A stretch of 64,000 bases of DNA, from contig NZ_AUCH01000001.1 of assembly GCF_000429665.1 (NCBI RefSeq), positions 1-64,000 on the forward strand. The letters run 5' to 3'. Made by a program: the position numbers and the translations under genes. Of this stretch, positions 50,036-59,345 are shown piece after piece. The notes under the pieces are model-generated. The model saw only the letters and a program-made list of their open reading frames with translations. It was not told the origin of the DNA and searched no databases. The DNA is from Azovibrio restrictus DSM 23866. Lineage in GTDB: Bacteria; Pseudomonadota; Gammaproteobacteria; Burkholderiales; Rhodocyclaceae. Position 1 is the first letter of the stretch. Every line of letters starts with the position of its first letter.

Positions 50036-51109
50036 TCAGCCCTGGTCCCGCACTCCGCAGAACATGGCAAAAGCCTGTTCCACCACGGTTTTGGGCAGGT
50101 CCCTGACGATGAATACCAGGCGGCTACGGCGGTCGTTGCAGGGCGCGGTTTCCGGCCAGGCTCCCAGGCTGGAGCCGGGGTACATGACATGCTGCACGCA
50201 CTGGACGATCCGGGGCAGGGGGTCGCCGCTGACGTTGAGGAGTCCCTTGACGCGCAGGATGTGCTCGCCCCGGGATTCCAGCAGGGCAGCCATGGCGTCG
50301 GCAAAGAATGCCCAGGGCAGGGGCGTATCGAAGGTCAGGGCAAAGCTGTGCACCAGGGCGTCGTGGCGGTCCGGATCATGATGATGGGTGTGAGCGTGCT
50401 CATGGTGCCGCCGGGCGGCCTCGCGTACCTGCTCTTCGGCCAGCCAGTCGCCCACCTCCCGGGTCTTGCCGCCCGGATCATAGAGGCCGCAGCCCATCAC
50501 GGCGGCGGGCTGCAGTTCCCCCTGGCGCAGCTGGAGCTGGGCCGCGCCAGGGTTGAGACGGCTCAGGACGGCGCCCAGAGCTTCCAGTTGCCCGGCATCT
50601 GCCAGGTCGCACTTGGTGAGCAGCAGACGGTCGGCCATGACCACCTGCTTCACGGGTTCCGGGTGCCGGGCTAGCTGCGCCAGGGCCAGGGTGCTGTCTA
50701 CGGCGGTGAGCACCCCGTCCATGCGGAAACGCTCGGCCACGAAAAAATCTTCCATCAGGGTGTAGATCACGGGAGCCGGGTCCGCCAGGCCCGTGGTCTC
50801 GATGATCACCCGGTTGATGGGGGGAATCTCCCGGCGCAGGCTGCGCATGAAGAGTTCAGTGAGACTGCGGCTCAGATCGCTGCGCACCGTGCAGCAGATG
50901 CAGCCGGAGTCGAGCAGGATCAGGTCGTCGTCGATGCGGGTGACCAGGTGGTGATCCACCGGAATGGTGCCGAACTCGTTGATCAACACCGCGGCCCGGG
51001 CCATGTCCGGCTGTCGCAGCAGATGGTTGAGCAGGGTGGTCTTGCCGGCCCCGAGGAAACCCGTCAGGAGGGTGACGGGAATGCGGCGATCCTGATCCGG
51101 GGACATCAT
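50036..51109 (-). CDS. COG0523 (CobW/ZNG1-type) GTPase, putative zinc chaperone
   Basis: A 357-residue G3E GTPase. Walker A is GFLGAGKTT (17-25), the metal motif CICC is at 69-72 (CxCC), the base-specificity motif is TKCD, and a His-rich segment (HHEHAHTHHHDPDRH, about residues 236-250) follows before the CobW C-terminal domain. Such proteins insert or allocate zinc or cobalt to client enzymes. Its ATG overlaps the dksA stop (ATGA). The operon partners and the upstream Zur-like site point to zinc rather than cobalamin. Confidence 0.9.
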   Translation of the reverse strand: MMSPDQDRRIPVTLLTGFLGAGKTTLLNHLLRQPDMARAAVLINEFGTIPVDHHLVTRIDDDLILLDSGCICCTVRSDLSRSLTELFMRSLRREIPPINRVIIETTGLADPAPVIYTLMEDFFVAERFRMDGVLTAVDSTLALAQLARHPEPVKQVVMADRLLLTKCDLADAGQLEALGAVLSRLNPGAAQLQLRQGELQPAAVMGCGLYDPGGKTREVGDWLAEEQVREAARRHHEHAHTHHHDPDRHDALVHSFALTFDTPLPWAFFADAMAALLESRGEHILRVKGLLNVSGDPLPRIVQCVQHVMYPGSSLGAWPETAPCNDRRSRLVFIVRDLPKTVVEQAFAMFCGVRDQG

Positions 51110-51525
51110 CCGAACTGGCGCTCCCGCTGTTCATGACGTTCCTGGGCTTCCAGGCAGAGGCTGGCGGTGGGCCGGGCGATCAGGCGGGGAATGCCGATGG
51201 GCTCGCCGGTATCCTCGCACCAGCCGTAGGAACCGTTGTCGATGCGCTGCAGGGCCTGGCGGATCTTCTTGATCAGCTTGCGTTCCCGGTCCCGGACCCG
51301 CAGTTCCAGCGTATGTTCCTCTTCCGCACTGGCCCGGTCCGTGGGGTCCGAGGCCATCACCGTTTCCTGCAGGTGCAGATTGGTTTCCCCGGCGGTGGCA
51401 AACAGGGCCTGCTCCTCGGCCAGCAGCCGCTGGCGGAAGGTGTATAGCTGGGCCGGGCCCATGTACTCGGATTCAGGCGCGGCCAGCAACTCGGCATCGC
51501 TCAGGAGCTTGAAATGTTGTTCCAT
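51106..51525 (-). CDS. DksA-family RNA polymerase regulator, zinc-independent (DksA2-like)
   Basis: A 139-residue DksA homologue that binds the RNA polymerase secondary channel with ppGpp. The coiled-coil tip DPTDRAS keeps the DxxDxA motif (Asp60, Asp63, Ala65). The four-Cys zinc finger is reduced to Cys103, Thr106, Cys124 and Ala127. This C-T-C-A pattern is the one I recall for Pseudomonas DksA2, which works without zinc. It heads the dksA-cobW-gamma-CA operon behind a Zur-box-like palindrome. ATG 51525 gives the short, family-typical N-terminus. Whether a zinc-binding DksA exists elsewhere in the genome cannot be seen. Confidence 0.88.
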   Translation of the reverse strand: MEQHFKLLSDAELLAAPESEYMGPAQLYTFRQRLLAEEQALFATAGETNLHLQETVMASDPTDRASAEEEHTLELRVRDRERKLIKKIRQALQRIDNGSYGWCEDTGEPIGIPRLIARPTASLCLEAQERHEQRERQFG

Positions 51526-51617
51526 GATCGGTCCCCCTCTGGTTGTATGGCGGAAATCCCTGGTGAATGGGCTAGTTTGAACCTGTTCCCCCGGCACGCC
51601 TACGTCTTTCAGCGGAT

Positions 51618-51635
51618 GCAATGTTATAACATCGC
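51618..51635. promoter_or_regulatory. Zur-box-like palindrome upstream of dksA
   Basis: ATGTTATAACAT (51621-51632) is a perfect 12-base palindrome, extended to 18 bases with one mismatched pair. It matches the AT-rich core of Zur operators (TGTTATA-TATAACA type). It lies 93 bases upstream of dksA and 87 upstream of tag, within their shared 193-base promoter gap. Confidence 0.65.
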
Positions 51636-51718
51636 TGCCGCTATGGCTCCAGGCCCGGAGATTTCGCATCCTGCCGCATTCCGGTAGTCTCCGGGCTTTG
51701 ACCCTTGAGGGGTGCCCC

Positions 51719-52285
51719 ATGACAGTCCTGCCACGTTGCCCCTGGTGCGAAGGCTTCGAACTTTACCGGCAATACCATGACGAGGAGTGGGGGGTGCCCC
51801 TGCGGGATGACCGGGCCCTGTTCGAACTGCTGCTCCTGGAAGGGGCCCAGGCCGGGCTGTCCTGGGCCACGATCCTGAAGAAGCGGGAAGGCTACCGGCG
51901 GGCTTTCGATGGCTTCGATCCGCTCCTGATGGCGGCCTACGGGGACGAGAAGGTCCAGGCCCTGCTGGCGGACCCGGGCATCGTACGCAACCGGGCCAAG
52001 GTGGCCGCCGCCATCGGCAATGCCCGGGCCTATCTGAGGCTGGCAGAGCAGGGTGTTTCCTTCAGCGACTTCCTCTGGCAGTTCGTGGGCGGCCAGCCGA
52101 TCCGGAACCATTGGGAAAGCCTGGCCCAGGTGCCGGCGAAGACGCCACAATCGGACGCCATGAGCAAGGCCCTGGGCCAAGCCGGTTTCAAGTTCGTGGG
52201 TTCCACCATCTGCTACGCCTTCATGCAGGCGGCGGGGATGGTCAATGATCATCTGGTCAGCTGTTTCCGCCACGATCAGGTGTGA
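51719..52285 (+). CDS. tag: DNA-3-methyladenine glycosylase I
   Basis: A 188-residue base-excision repair enzyme removing 3-methyladenine. The Tag zinc-snap ligands are conserved: Cys7 (RCPWC), His20 (QYHDEEWG), and His and Cys in NDHLVSCF near the C-terminus. The core LLLEGAQAGLSWATILKKR is typical. ATG 51719 follows GAGGGG. It diverges from the zinc operon, probably without sharing its function. Confidence 0.94.
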   Translation: MTVLPRCPWCEGFELYRQYHDEEWGVPLRDDRALFELLLLEGAQAGLSWATILKKREGYRRAFDGFDPLLMAAYGDEKVQALLADPGIVRNRAKVAAAIGNARAYLRLAEQGVSFSDFLWQFVGGQPIRNHWESLAQVPAKTPQSDAMSKALGQAGFKFVGSTICYAFMQAAGMVNDHLVSCFRHDQV

Positions 52286-52415
52286 AACTGAATTCCTTTA
52301 CCACAAAGGCACAGAGGCCCGGAGGAAGACAGAAATTTCCTTTTGGGGAGCGGCCTGGCTTTTCCTCAGTGTCATCGGTACCGGGAGGCTCCCGATAAGA
52401 TCGTTAAAAATGAAG

Positions 52416-52437
52416 CAAGGGGGCCTGGGCCCCCTTG
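52416..52437 (-). terminator. Terminator of tex
   Basis: CAAGGGGGCC pairs with GGCCCCCTTG around a tight loop. On the minus strand it is followed by CTTCATTTTT, 16 bases after the tex stop. It may also serve tag from the other side. The rest of the 168-base gap holds nothing else evident. Confidence 0.78.
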
Positions 52438-52453
52438 GGTGGATCGGGGCCCC

Positions 52454-54781
52454 TTAGCGTTTCAGCTTGGCGAAGGCGGCTGCCATGGCGCCCCCCGCCG
52501 GGGTGGGGCTCTCGTGCCGGCGCTGGCCGGCGGGGCCGGAGCGGGAAGGCGTGCTACGCGGCTCCTGCCGGCCCGGCTCCCGGCGGGCCGGGGCGGCCTC
52601 GTCGGAAAGACGCATGGTGAGGCTGATGCGCTGGCGGGGGAGATCCACCTCCAGCACCTTCACCTTCACCACCTCGCCGGCCTTGACCACCTCATGGGGG
52701 TCCTTGACGAACTTGGTGGACAGGCAGGAGACATGGACCAGGCCGTCCTGGTGCACGCCGATGTCCACGAAGGCGCCGAAGGCGGCCACGTTGGTGACCA
52801 CCCCTTCGAGGATCATGCCGGGCTTCAGGTCCTTCACGGATTCGATGCCGTCGGCGAAGGTGGCGGTCTTGAACTCGGGGCGGGGGTCCCGGCCCGGCTT
52901 TTCCAGTTCCTTGAGGATGTCCTGGACCGTGGGCAGGCCGAATTTCTCGTCCGTGTACTTCGCCGGACTCAGGGCCTGGACCGCCCGACTGTCGCCGATC
53001 ACCTCCTTGATGCCCTTCTTGATGTCGGCCAGGATCTTTTCCACCACCGGGTAGGCTTCCGGGTGCACGGCGGAGGCATCCAGGGGATTCTCCCCGTTGA
53101 TGATGCGCAGGAAGCCGGCGGCCTGTTCGAAGGTCTTATCCCCCAGGCGCGGCACCTTCTTCAGGTCACCGCGGCTCCGGAAGGCGCCGTTGCTGTCCCG
53201 ATAGCTGACGATGTTGGCGGCCAGGCCGGCATTGAGCCCGGAGATGCGGGTCAGGAGCGGCACCGAGGCGGTATTCACATCCACCCCCACGGCGTTCACG
53301 CAGTCTTCCACCACCGCATCCAGGCTCTTCGCCAGCTTGCTCTGGGAAACGTCGTGCTGGTACTGGCCGACGCCGATGGACTTGGGGTCGATCTTCACCA
53401 GTTCGGCCAGGGGGTCCTGCAGACGGCGGGCGATGGAGACGGCGCCGCGCAGGGACACATCCAGCTCCGGGAACTCCCGGGCGGCGAATTCGGAGGCGGA
53501 ATAGACCGAGGCCCCGGCTTCGGAGACCACGATCTTGGTGAGCTTCAGTTCCGGATGGCGACTCATCAGCTCGGCCACCAGCTTATCGGTTTCCCGGCTG
53601 GCGGTGCCATTGCCGATGGCGATCAGCTGTACGCCGAATTCCTTGCAGACCTTGGCCAGGACGTTGATGGAGCCGTCCCAGTCGTTCCTGGGCTCGTGGG
53701 GATAGATGGTGGTGGTGCCCAGCAGCTTGCCGGTGGCGTCCACCACCGCCAGCTTGCAGCCGGTGCGGATGCCCGGGTCCAGGCCCAGGGTGCACTTGGC
53801 GCCGGCGGGGGCGGCCAGGAGCAGGTCCTTCAGGTTGCGGGCAAAGACGTGGATGGCTTCTTCCTCGGCCCGCTCCCTGAGGCCGTTCATCAGTTCCAGT
53901 TCCAGGTGCAGGAAAATCTTGATCTTCCATGCCCAGCGCACCGTATCCGCCAGCCATTTGTCGGCGGGACGATCCTGGTTCCTGATGCCGAAACGGGCGG
54001 CGATCCGGTTTTCGCAAGGGTTGGGACCCGGCTTCACCTGTTCCGGGTCCAGCTCGGAATCCAGCACCAGGGCCACGTTCAATACCCCTTCGTTGCGGCC
54101 CCGCAGCAGGGCCAGGGCCCGGTGGGAGGGCATCTGGGTGATGGGCTCGGCGAAGTCGAACCAGTCCCGGAACTTGGCCCCCTCGTTTTCCTTGCCTTCC
54201 ACCACCGTGGATTTCACATGGCCGTGCTCGTTCAGGTATTCCCGCAGCTGGCCCAGAAGTCCGGCGTCTTCGGCGAACTTTTCCATGAGGATCTGCCGGG
54301 CCCCATCCAGCACCGCCTTGGGGTCGGCAAAGCCGGCTTCCACGTTGAAATACTTGGCGGCTTCCTCTTCCGGCACCAGCAGGGGGTTTTCCAGGAGCGC
54401 CAGGGCCAGGGGCTCGATACCGGCTTCCCGGGCGATCTGGGCCTTGGTGCGGCGCTTCTGCTTGTAGGGCAGGTACAGGTCTTCCAAGCGTTGCTTGGTC
54501 TCGGCCAGGAGGACTTCCGCCTTCAGTTCCGGGGTCAGCTTGCCCTGTTCCTCGATGCTGGCCAGGATGGCATCCCGGCGCTCCTCCAATTCCCGCAGGT
54601 AGGTGAGCCGTTCCTCCAGGTTGCGCAGCTGGGTGTCGTCCAGGCCGCCCGTGACTTCCTTGCGGTAGCGGGCAATGAAGGGCACGGTGGCGCCTTCGTC
54701 AAGCAGCTGGACGGCGGCCATGACCTGGGCGGGACGCACGCCCAGTTCGATGGCGATGCGGTGTTCGATGGGTGCGAGCAT
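52454..54781 (-). CDS. tex: RNA-binding transcription accessory protein Tex
   Basis: A 775-residue protein with the Tex order: N-terminal helical region, YqgF-like RNase H-fold domain (TLGLDPGIRTGCKLAVVD), helix-hairpin-helix domains (ISGLNAGLAANIVSYRD, VPRLGDKTFEQAAGFLRI) and a C-terminal S1 RNA-binding domain (GMILEGVVTNVAAFGAFVDI). It ends in a Pro/Arg-rich tail. Tex is related to eukaryotic Spt6 and influences transcription and stress tolerance. ATG 54781 gives the usual N-terminus; 13 further codons upstream are unlikely. Confidence 0.95.
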   Translation of the reverse strand: MLAPIEHRIAIELGVRPAQVMAAVQLLDEGATVPFIARYRKEVTGGLDDTQLRNLEERLTYLRELEERRDAILASIEEQGKLTPELKAEVLLAETKQRLEDLYLPYKQKRRTKAQIAREAGIEPLALALLENPLLVPEEEAAKYFNVEAGFADPKAVLDGARQILMEKFAEDAGLLGQLREYLNEHGHVKSTVVEGKENEGAKFRDWFDFAEPITQMPSHRALALLRGRNEGVLNVALVLDSELDPEQVKPGPNPCENRIAARFGIRNQDRPADKWLADTVRWAWKIKIFLHLELELMNGLRERAEEEAIHVFARNLKDLLLAAPAGAKCTLGLDPGIRTGCKLAVVDATGKLLGTTTIYPHEPRNDWDGSINVLAKVCKEFGVQLIAIGNGTASRETDKLVAELMSRHPELKLTKIVVSEAGASVYSASEFAAREFPELDVSLRGAVSIARRLQDPLAELVKIDPKSIGVGQYQHDVSQSKLAKSLDAVVEDCVNAVGVDVNTASVPLLTRISGLNAGLAANIVSYRDSNGAFRSRGDLKKVPRLGDKTFEQAAGFLRIINGENPLDASAVHPEAYPVVEKILADIKKGIKEVIGDSRAVQALSPAKYTDEKFGLPTVQDILKELEKPGRDPRPEFKTATFADGIESVKDLKPGMILEGVVTNVAAFGAFVDIGVHQDGLVHVSCLSTKFVKDPHEVVKAGEVVKVKVLEVDLPRQRISLTMRLSDEAAPARREPGRQEPRSTPSRSGPAGQRRHESPTPAGGAMAAAFAKLKR

Positions 54782-54979
54782 GGGATGCGGCTTTTTCCGG
54801 AAAAGGGCGAACCATGCCAAAACCGGCGCCGGATGGCAAGCCGGAACAAGCCCTGATCCGGCCCCGGAGATGCCCCGGAAGGCCGGAAAATAACTGTCCC
54901 CATGCCTTCTGCTGCCTGGGGAAATGGAGTAGCATCCGGAACACCAGTGATCATTCCGAAATCATTTCTAGGAGGGACT

Positions 54980-55423
54980 ATGAAAGTTGAGACTTTTCTG
55001 TTTGGCAGCGTGGACGTGAATCCCGAGCAGGTCATCGAGTTCCCCGCCGGCCTGCTCAGCTTCGAGAACAACAAGCGCTTCATGCTGATCCATGAAACCG
55101 AATCCGGCGACCCCGTCAGCTTCACCCTGCAGTCTCTGGACGATCCCCACCTGGCCCTGCAGATCATCGATCCCGCCGCCCTGGGTTTCACCTACGAGTT
55201 GGCCCTGACCGATGCGGAAACCGCCGCCATCAAGCTCACCGACCCCGCCGATGCGGTGGTGGTGCTGGTGCTCTTCAAGCAGGAAGGCAAAGCCACGGCA
55301 GGCATGGGCGCCAACCTGCGCGCCCCTCTGGTGGTGAACACCAAGGCCCGCCTGGGCCTGCAGAAACTGCTGACCAAGGTACGGCCCAACGTGGTGCTTT
55401 CCAACCTGAGCAGCGCCGCCTGA
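54980..55423 (+). CDS. fliW: Flagellar assembly factor FliW
   Basis: A 147-residue FliW. It binds flagellin and the translational repressor CsrA to tune flagellin synthesis. Conserved pieces are VIEFPAGLLSFENNKRF, QSLDDPHLALQIIDP and TANLRAPLVVN-like GANLRAPLVVNTKARLG. ATG 54980 follows AGGAGGGA. No csrA or flagellar gene is next to it. Upstream is the divergent tex gene. Confidence 0.94.
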   Translation: MKVETFLFGSVDVNPEQVIEFPAGLLSFENNKRFMLIHETESGDPVSFTLQSLDDPHLALQIIDPAALGFTYELALTDAETAAIKLTDPADAVVVLVLFKQEGKATAGMGANLRAPLVVNTKARLGLQKLLTKVRPNVVLSNLSSAA

Positions 55424-55451
55424 TCTACGGCAGCGCCTCTGCCACCCCCAG

Positions 55452-55477
55452 GACCCGGGAATTTCCCGGGTCTTTTG
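55452..55477 (+). terminator. Rho-independent terminator after fliW
   Basis: GACCCGGGA-ATT-TCCCGGGTC followed by TTTTG, 28 bases after fliW, in the convergent gap with the GGDEF-EAL gene. Confidence 0.88.
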
Positions 55478-55480
55478 TTT

Positions 55481-58400
55481 TCAGCTGATCTGCCGCAGCC
55501 GGGAGACGATCTGCTGCAGCTTGCGCAGATCGGCCAGGACCAGATCGCCGGCCTGCTGAAAGGCCTGCAGCCGCCCGGCATCCAGAGTGCCCGCCGCCAG
55601 CAGTTCGCTCACCATGGCATGCATGGCGTCGTGGTGGCGCACCAGTTCCCCGTAGATGTCCAGATGGCCGTAGGCCGTACGCCCCTGGGTGGACAGCCAG
55701 CGTCCCAGGCGGCAGTGGTGGGCGGAGGGAATGCTCTGGCCCGGGGGCAGGGACTGGTCCCGGGCCAGCAGGACCTCCACCTGTTCCTTCCAGTGCCGGT
55801 GATCCACTTCGGCGGCGATCAGGGGGTAGTCTTCGTGCCGCCACTGCTCCTCGGCGGCACTGATCCAGGCGGGCAGGGGTTCGAAGGCCTTGACCCAGGC
55901 CGGCACCTGGTCGCCGGGCATGGGCCTGGCGATGGCAAAGCCCTGGGCCAGGATGCAGCCCAGGCGCACCAGCAGGGTGCCATGGGCCTCGGACTCGACC
56001 CCTTCGGCCACCACGTTGCGCTGGAAGGCATTGGTCAGCCCGATGATGCCCTCGACGATGGCCAGGGCTTCCGGCTCGTGCAGCATGTCGCGCACGAAGG
56101 ACTGGTCGATCTTGAGGGTGGTGGCGGGCAGATTCTTGAAATAGGCGAGGGATGAATAGCCGGTACCGAAATCGTCCAGGGAGAAGCTCACGCCCAGGGA
56201 CTGGCATTCGGCCATGATCCGGCTGGTATGGTGCAGGTCCTCCAGGGCGGCGGTTTCCACCACTTCCAGCTCCAGCAAACCCGGATCCAGGTCCGGATGG
56301 CAGGCCAGGGCCTCCTGGAGCCGCGCCAGGAAATCCTGGGCCTGGAGCTGCCGGGGCGCCAGATTGACGCTGACAGGGAGCTGCAGCCCCTGGCGCTGCC
56401 AGCGCTCCATCTGGGCCAGGGCCTCGCGGATCACCCAATGGCCGATCTCTTCCACCACCTCGTGATTGGCCAGGGAGGGGAGGAAGCTGCCCGGCAGGCG
56501 CAGGCTGTCGCTGCCGGCCGGCCGCCAGCGCAGCAGGGCCTCGAGGCCCACCACCAGACCGTTGCAGAGATTCACCTTGGGCTGGTAATGGAGCTGGAAC
56601 TCTCCGGCCGCCAGGCCCTGGCGCACGTCCCCCACCAGTTGCCGCAGTTCCCTGGCCAGCTGGTCCTGGGCCACGTCGAACAGGTAATAGCGGTTCTGGC
56701 CGCGCCGTTTGGCCTCATACATGGCCTGGTCCGCATGGCGCAGCAGGGCATCCCCGTCGCTGCCGTCATCGGGAAACAGGGTGACGCCGATGGAGGCGGA
56801 AATCTGCACCGTGTGGCCCTTGGCCTGGAACGGCTGGGACAGGTGGTCCAGGACCCGCTCCAGGATGCCCTCCAGCTCGGCCAGTGAATCCAGGTCGTTG
56901 ATCAGCAGCACGAACTCGTCCCCCCCCAGCCGGGCCGCCGTGTCGCCGGCCCGCAGCAGGCCCTGGAGACGGGACGCCACCTCCACCAGGAGCCGGTCCC
57001 CCGTATGGTGTCCGTACTGGTCATTGACCGGCTTGAAGCCGTCCAGATCCAGATAGGCCACGGCCAGGCGGGAGCCACGACGCCGGGCCTGGGCGATGGC
57101 CTGGCGCAGGCGGTCGGCCAGCAGGCTGCGGTTGGGCAGCCCGGTCAGGCCATCGTAATGGGCCAGGCGCTCCAGCCGCTTCTCGTGTTCCTTCTTGTCG
57201 GTGATGTCCGAGAACAGGCCCACATACTGGATCACCTGGCCATCCTCGTCATGGACCACGGAAATGGTCATCAGGACCAGGACCGCGGAACCATCCTGAC
57301 GCCGATTCACCACTTCCCCCTGCCAGTGACCACGCTCCCGGACCTCGGCAAACACCTGGGCAAAGAAGTTGTCGTCGTGGTGCCCGGAATTGAGCAGGCG
57401 GGCATGCTGGCCGACCACTTTCTGGCGCGCATAGCCGGTGAGGCGGCAGAAGGCCGGGTTCACATCCATGATCACCCCCATGGGGTCGGTGATCAGGATC
57501 GCGTCATGACTGTGGCTGAACACTCCGGCAGCCAGGCGCAGGCGGCTTTCCGCCAGATGCCGCTGGGTGATGTCCACCCCCTCGGCCAGCAGCCGGGGCG
57601 GGTGATCCGGGTCCTGCTCCAGGAGCCGCAGCCGGAAGCTGACCCAGTGCAGGCTGCCGTCCCGGCCCGGGTGGCTGACCTCGAAGGCCACCGGCCGGCC
57701 GGCCAGGGCCTGACCCATGGCCTGCCGCAGCTTCTCCTGCTGCTCCGGGTCGTGGGTCCACCAGGGGGTTTCCCAGAACAGCCGGCCCAGCACCGATTCC
57801 CGCCGGGCATTGATCAGCTCCAGGGCCGAACTGTTGGCCTCCAGGAGGCGGCCGTCGCCATCGAGCACGCCCATGAACTGGGCCGCCTGATGGAAGATGG
57901 CCTGCCAGCGGGCTTCCGCCAGGGCCAGCTTGCGCCGGGCCAGGCGGCTGTCCTGGCCGGTGATTTCCACCAGCTCGCTTTCCAGGCGCTGGAGCAGGTC
58001 GGTCTCGCTCACCAGTCCCACCAGCAGCCCCTCCTGATCCACCACCGGCAGGTGGCGGATGTTGCGGCTGTGCATCAGGTCGGCGGCATCGGCCACGGAG
58101 GTGGAGGAGGGGATGCAGACCGGGTTCAGGGTCATCACCCCGCCCACCGCCCGCTGGCGGGTGGCGTGATGGCGGAACAGGCGTACCACGTCACGCTCGG
58201 TGAGCAGGCCCACGGGGCGCTGCTGTTCCACCACCACGACGCAGCCGCCGTGGCTCTCGGCCATGGCGCTGACCGCCTCGGCGATGGTGGCCTGGGGCGC
58301 CAGGGTCGGCAGGCTGTGCTGCATCACGGCCTGCACCGCCTTCAGGCGCCGGTAATAGGCGAGGCTCAGGTGCCGCTCGAAGTCGGTCTGGCTGACGATG

Positions 58401-58741
58401 CCGGCAGCCAGACCACTGGCATCCAGCACCAGCAGATGGCGCACCCCATGGCTGGTCATGTGGTGATAGGCGCTGCGGAACTCCATATCCTCCGGGGCGC
58501 TGAGCACCGGACTGCTCATGAAGCCCGCCAGGGGCGTGTTGTCGGGCTGATTGTTGCCGTAGGCCCGCAGGATGTCCTGCTCGGTGACGATCCCCAGGAC
58601 CTGCTCCCCGGCCCGGATCAGGATGGAACTGATACGGGTCTCCGCCAGCTGCTCCACGGCCTGGCCCAGGGTAGCCTCGGGGGGCAGGGTCACCAGGTTG
58701 CGGGTCATGATATCGGCGAGGTGGAGAGACTTCATGGGCAT
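55481..58741 (-). CDS. Four-CBS, PAS, GGDEF, EAL protein with C-terminal zinc-sensing CZB domain
   Basis: A 1086-residue cytoplasmic c-di-GMP enzyme with no membrane segment. Four CBS motifs come first (about residues 1-265), then two PAS domains (285-400 and 415-535, the second with NPAFCRLTGYARQKVVG). The GGDEF domain has RLGGDEFVLL and an upstream RxxD inhibitory site (RAGD). The EAL domain has GLEALLRW, DDFGTGYSSL and VVAEGVES, so both catalytic sites look intact. The C-terminus has the CZB pattern (HRHWKEQ, HCRLGRW, RHHDAMH), which binds zinc in DgcZ. Adenine nucleotide, redox or ligand and zinc inputs could all set c-di-GMP. ATG 58741 or 58735 may be the start. Confidence 0.9.
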   Translation of the reverse strand: MPMKSLHLADIMTRNLVTLPPEATLGQAVEQLAETRISSILIRAGEQVLGIVTEQDILRAYGNNQPDNTPLAGFMSSPVLSAPEDMEFRSAYHHMTSHGVRHLLVLDASGLAAGIVSQTDFERHLSLAYYRRLKAVQAVMQHSLPTLAPQATIAEAVSAMAESHGGCVVVVEQQRPVGLLTERDVVRLFRHHATRQRAVGGVMTLNPVCIPSSTSVADAADLMHSRNIRHLPVVDQEGLLVGLVSETDLLQRLESELVEITGQDSRLARRKLALAEARWQAIFHQAAQFMGVLDGDGRLLEANSSALELINARRESVLGRLFWETPWWTHDPEQQEKLRQAMGQALAGRPVAFEVSHPGRDGSLHWVSFRLRLLEQDPDHPPRLLAEGVDITQRHLAESRLRLAAGVFSHSHDAILITDPMGVIMDVNPAFCRLTGYARQKVVGQHARLLNSGHHDDNFFAQVFAEVRERGHWQGEVVNRRQDGSAVLVLMTISVVHDEDGQVIQYVGLFSDITDKKEHEKRLERLAHYDGLTGLPNRSLLADRLRQAIAQARRRGSRLAVAYLDLDGFKPVNDQYGHHTGDRLLVEVASRLQGLLRAGDTAARLGGDEFVLLINDLDSLAELEGILERVLDHLSQPFQAKGHTVQISASIGVTLFPDDGSDGDALLRHADQAMYEAKRRGQNRYYLFDVAQDQLARELRQLVGDVRQGLAAGEFQLHYQPKVNLCNGLVVGLEALLRWRPAGSDSLRLPGSFLPSLANHEVVEEIGHWVIREALAQMERWQRQGLQLPVSVNLAPRQLQAQDFLARLQEALACHPDLDPGLLELEVVETAALEDLHHTSRIMAECQSLGVSFSLDDFGTGYSSLAYFKNLPATTLKIDQSFVRDMLHEPEALAIVEGIIGLTNAFQRNVVAEGVESEAHGTLLVRLGCILAQGFAIARPMPGDQVPAWVKAFEPLPAWISAAEEQWRHEDYPLIAAEVDHRHWKEQVEVLLARDQSLPPGQSIPSAHHCRLGRWLSTQGRTAYGHLDIYGELVRHHDAMHAMVSELLAAGTLDAGRLQAFQQAGDLVLADLRKLQQIVSRLRQIS

Positions 58742-58804
58742 GAGCAAGGAAAGGCCAAAGAGGAGGGATTCTAGGCGAGGGCAGCCTAGTCCGTTTGATC
58801 TATG

Positions 58805-59332
58805 TCACGGGGCGATGGCCTGCAGCCCCAGCCGGTAGCGCCGGGCGTTGGCCACGTAATGGGCAGCGGATTTTTCCAGGCGGGCCACGTCCTCGTCGCT
58901 CAGTTCCCGCACCACCTTGCCCGGGGAGCCCACGATCAGGACCCGGTCAGGAAAGATTTTTCCCTCCGGAATCAGGGTGTTGGCGCCGACGATGCAGTGC
59001 TTGCCGATGCTGCAGCGGTTGAGCAGGATGGAGCCGATGCCGATCAGGCTGCCGTCCCCCACCGTACAGCCATGCAGCATCACCTGGTGCCCCACGGTGA
59101 CCCGGGCGCCCAGCTGCAGGGGAATGCCGGCATCCGTATGGAGGATGGAGCCGTCCTGGATATTGGTTTCCGGGCCGATGCAGATGGGATCGTTGTCGCC
59201 CCGCAGCACGGCGTTGAACCAGACCGAGGCCCGGTCCTCCAGGCGGATGTCGCCGATCAGGGTGGCGTTGGGGGCAATCCAGACCTCCTGGCCCAGCCGG
59301 GGGGCGATCTGGTCGAGTCGGTAGAGGCTCAT
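58805..59332 (-). CDS. Gamma-carbonic anhydrase family protein (YrdA-like)
   Basis: A 175-residue left-handed beta-helix protein with Arg and Asp in LRGDNDP, Gln in NIQDGS, His in SILHTDAG and an H-x4-H pair in VGHQVMLHGC: the full gamma-CA metal site. Close to E. coli YrdA/YadT-type proteins, whose carbonic anhydrase activity is often low. It starts 13 bases after pepD, so the two are co-transcribed. It is a different branch from the copy at 49426. Confidence 0.9.
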   Translation of the reverse strand: MSLYRLDQIAPRLGQEVWIAPNATLIGDIRLEDRASVWFNAVLRGDNDPICIGPETNIQDGSILHTDAGIPLQLGARVTVGHQVMLHGCTVGDGSLIGIGSILLNRCSIGKHCIVGANTLIPEGKIFPDRVLIVGSPGKVVRELSDEDVARLEKSAAHYVANARRYRLGLQAIAP

Positions 59333-59345
59333 GGGAAAACTCCTT

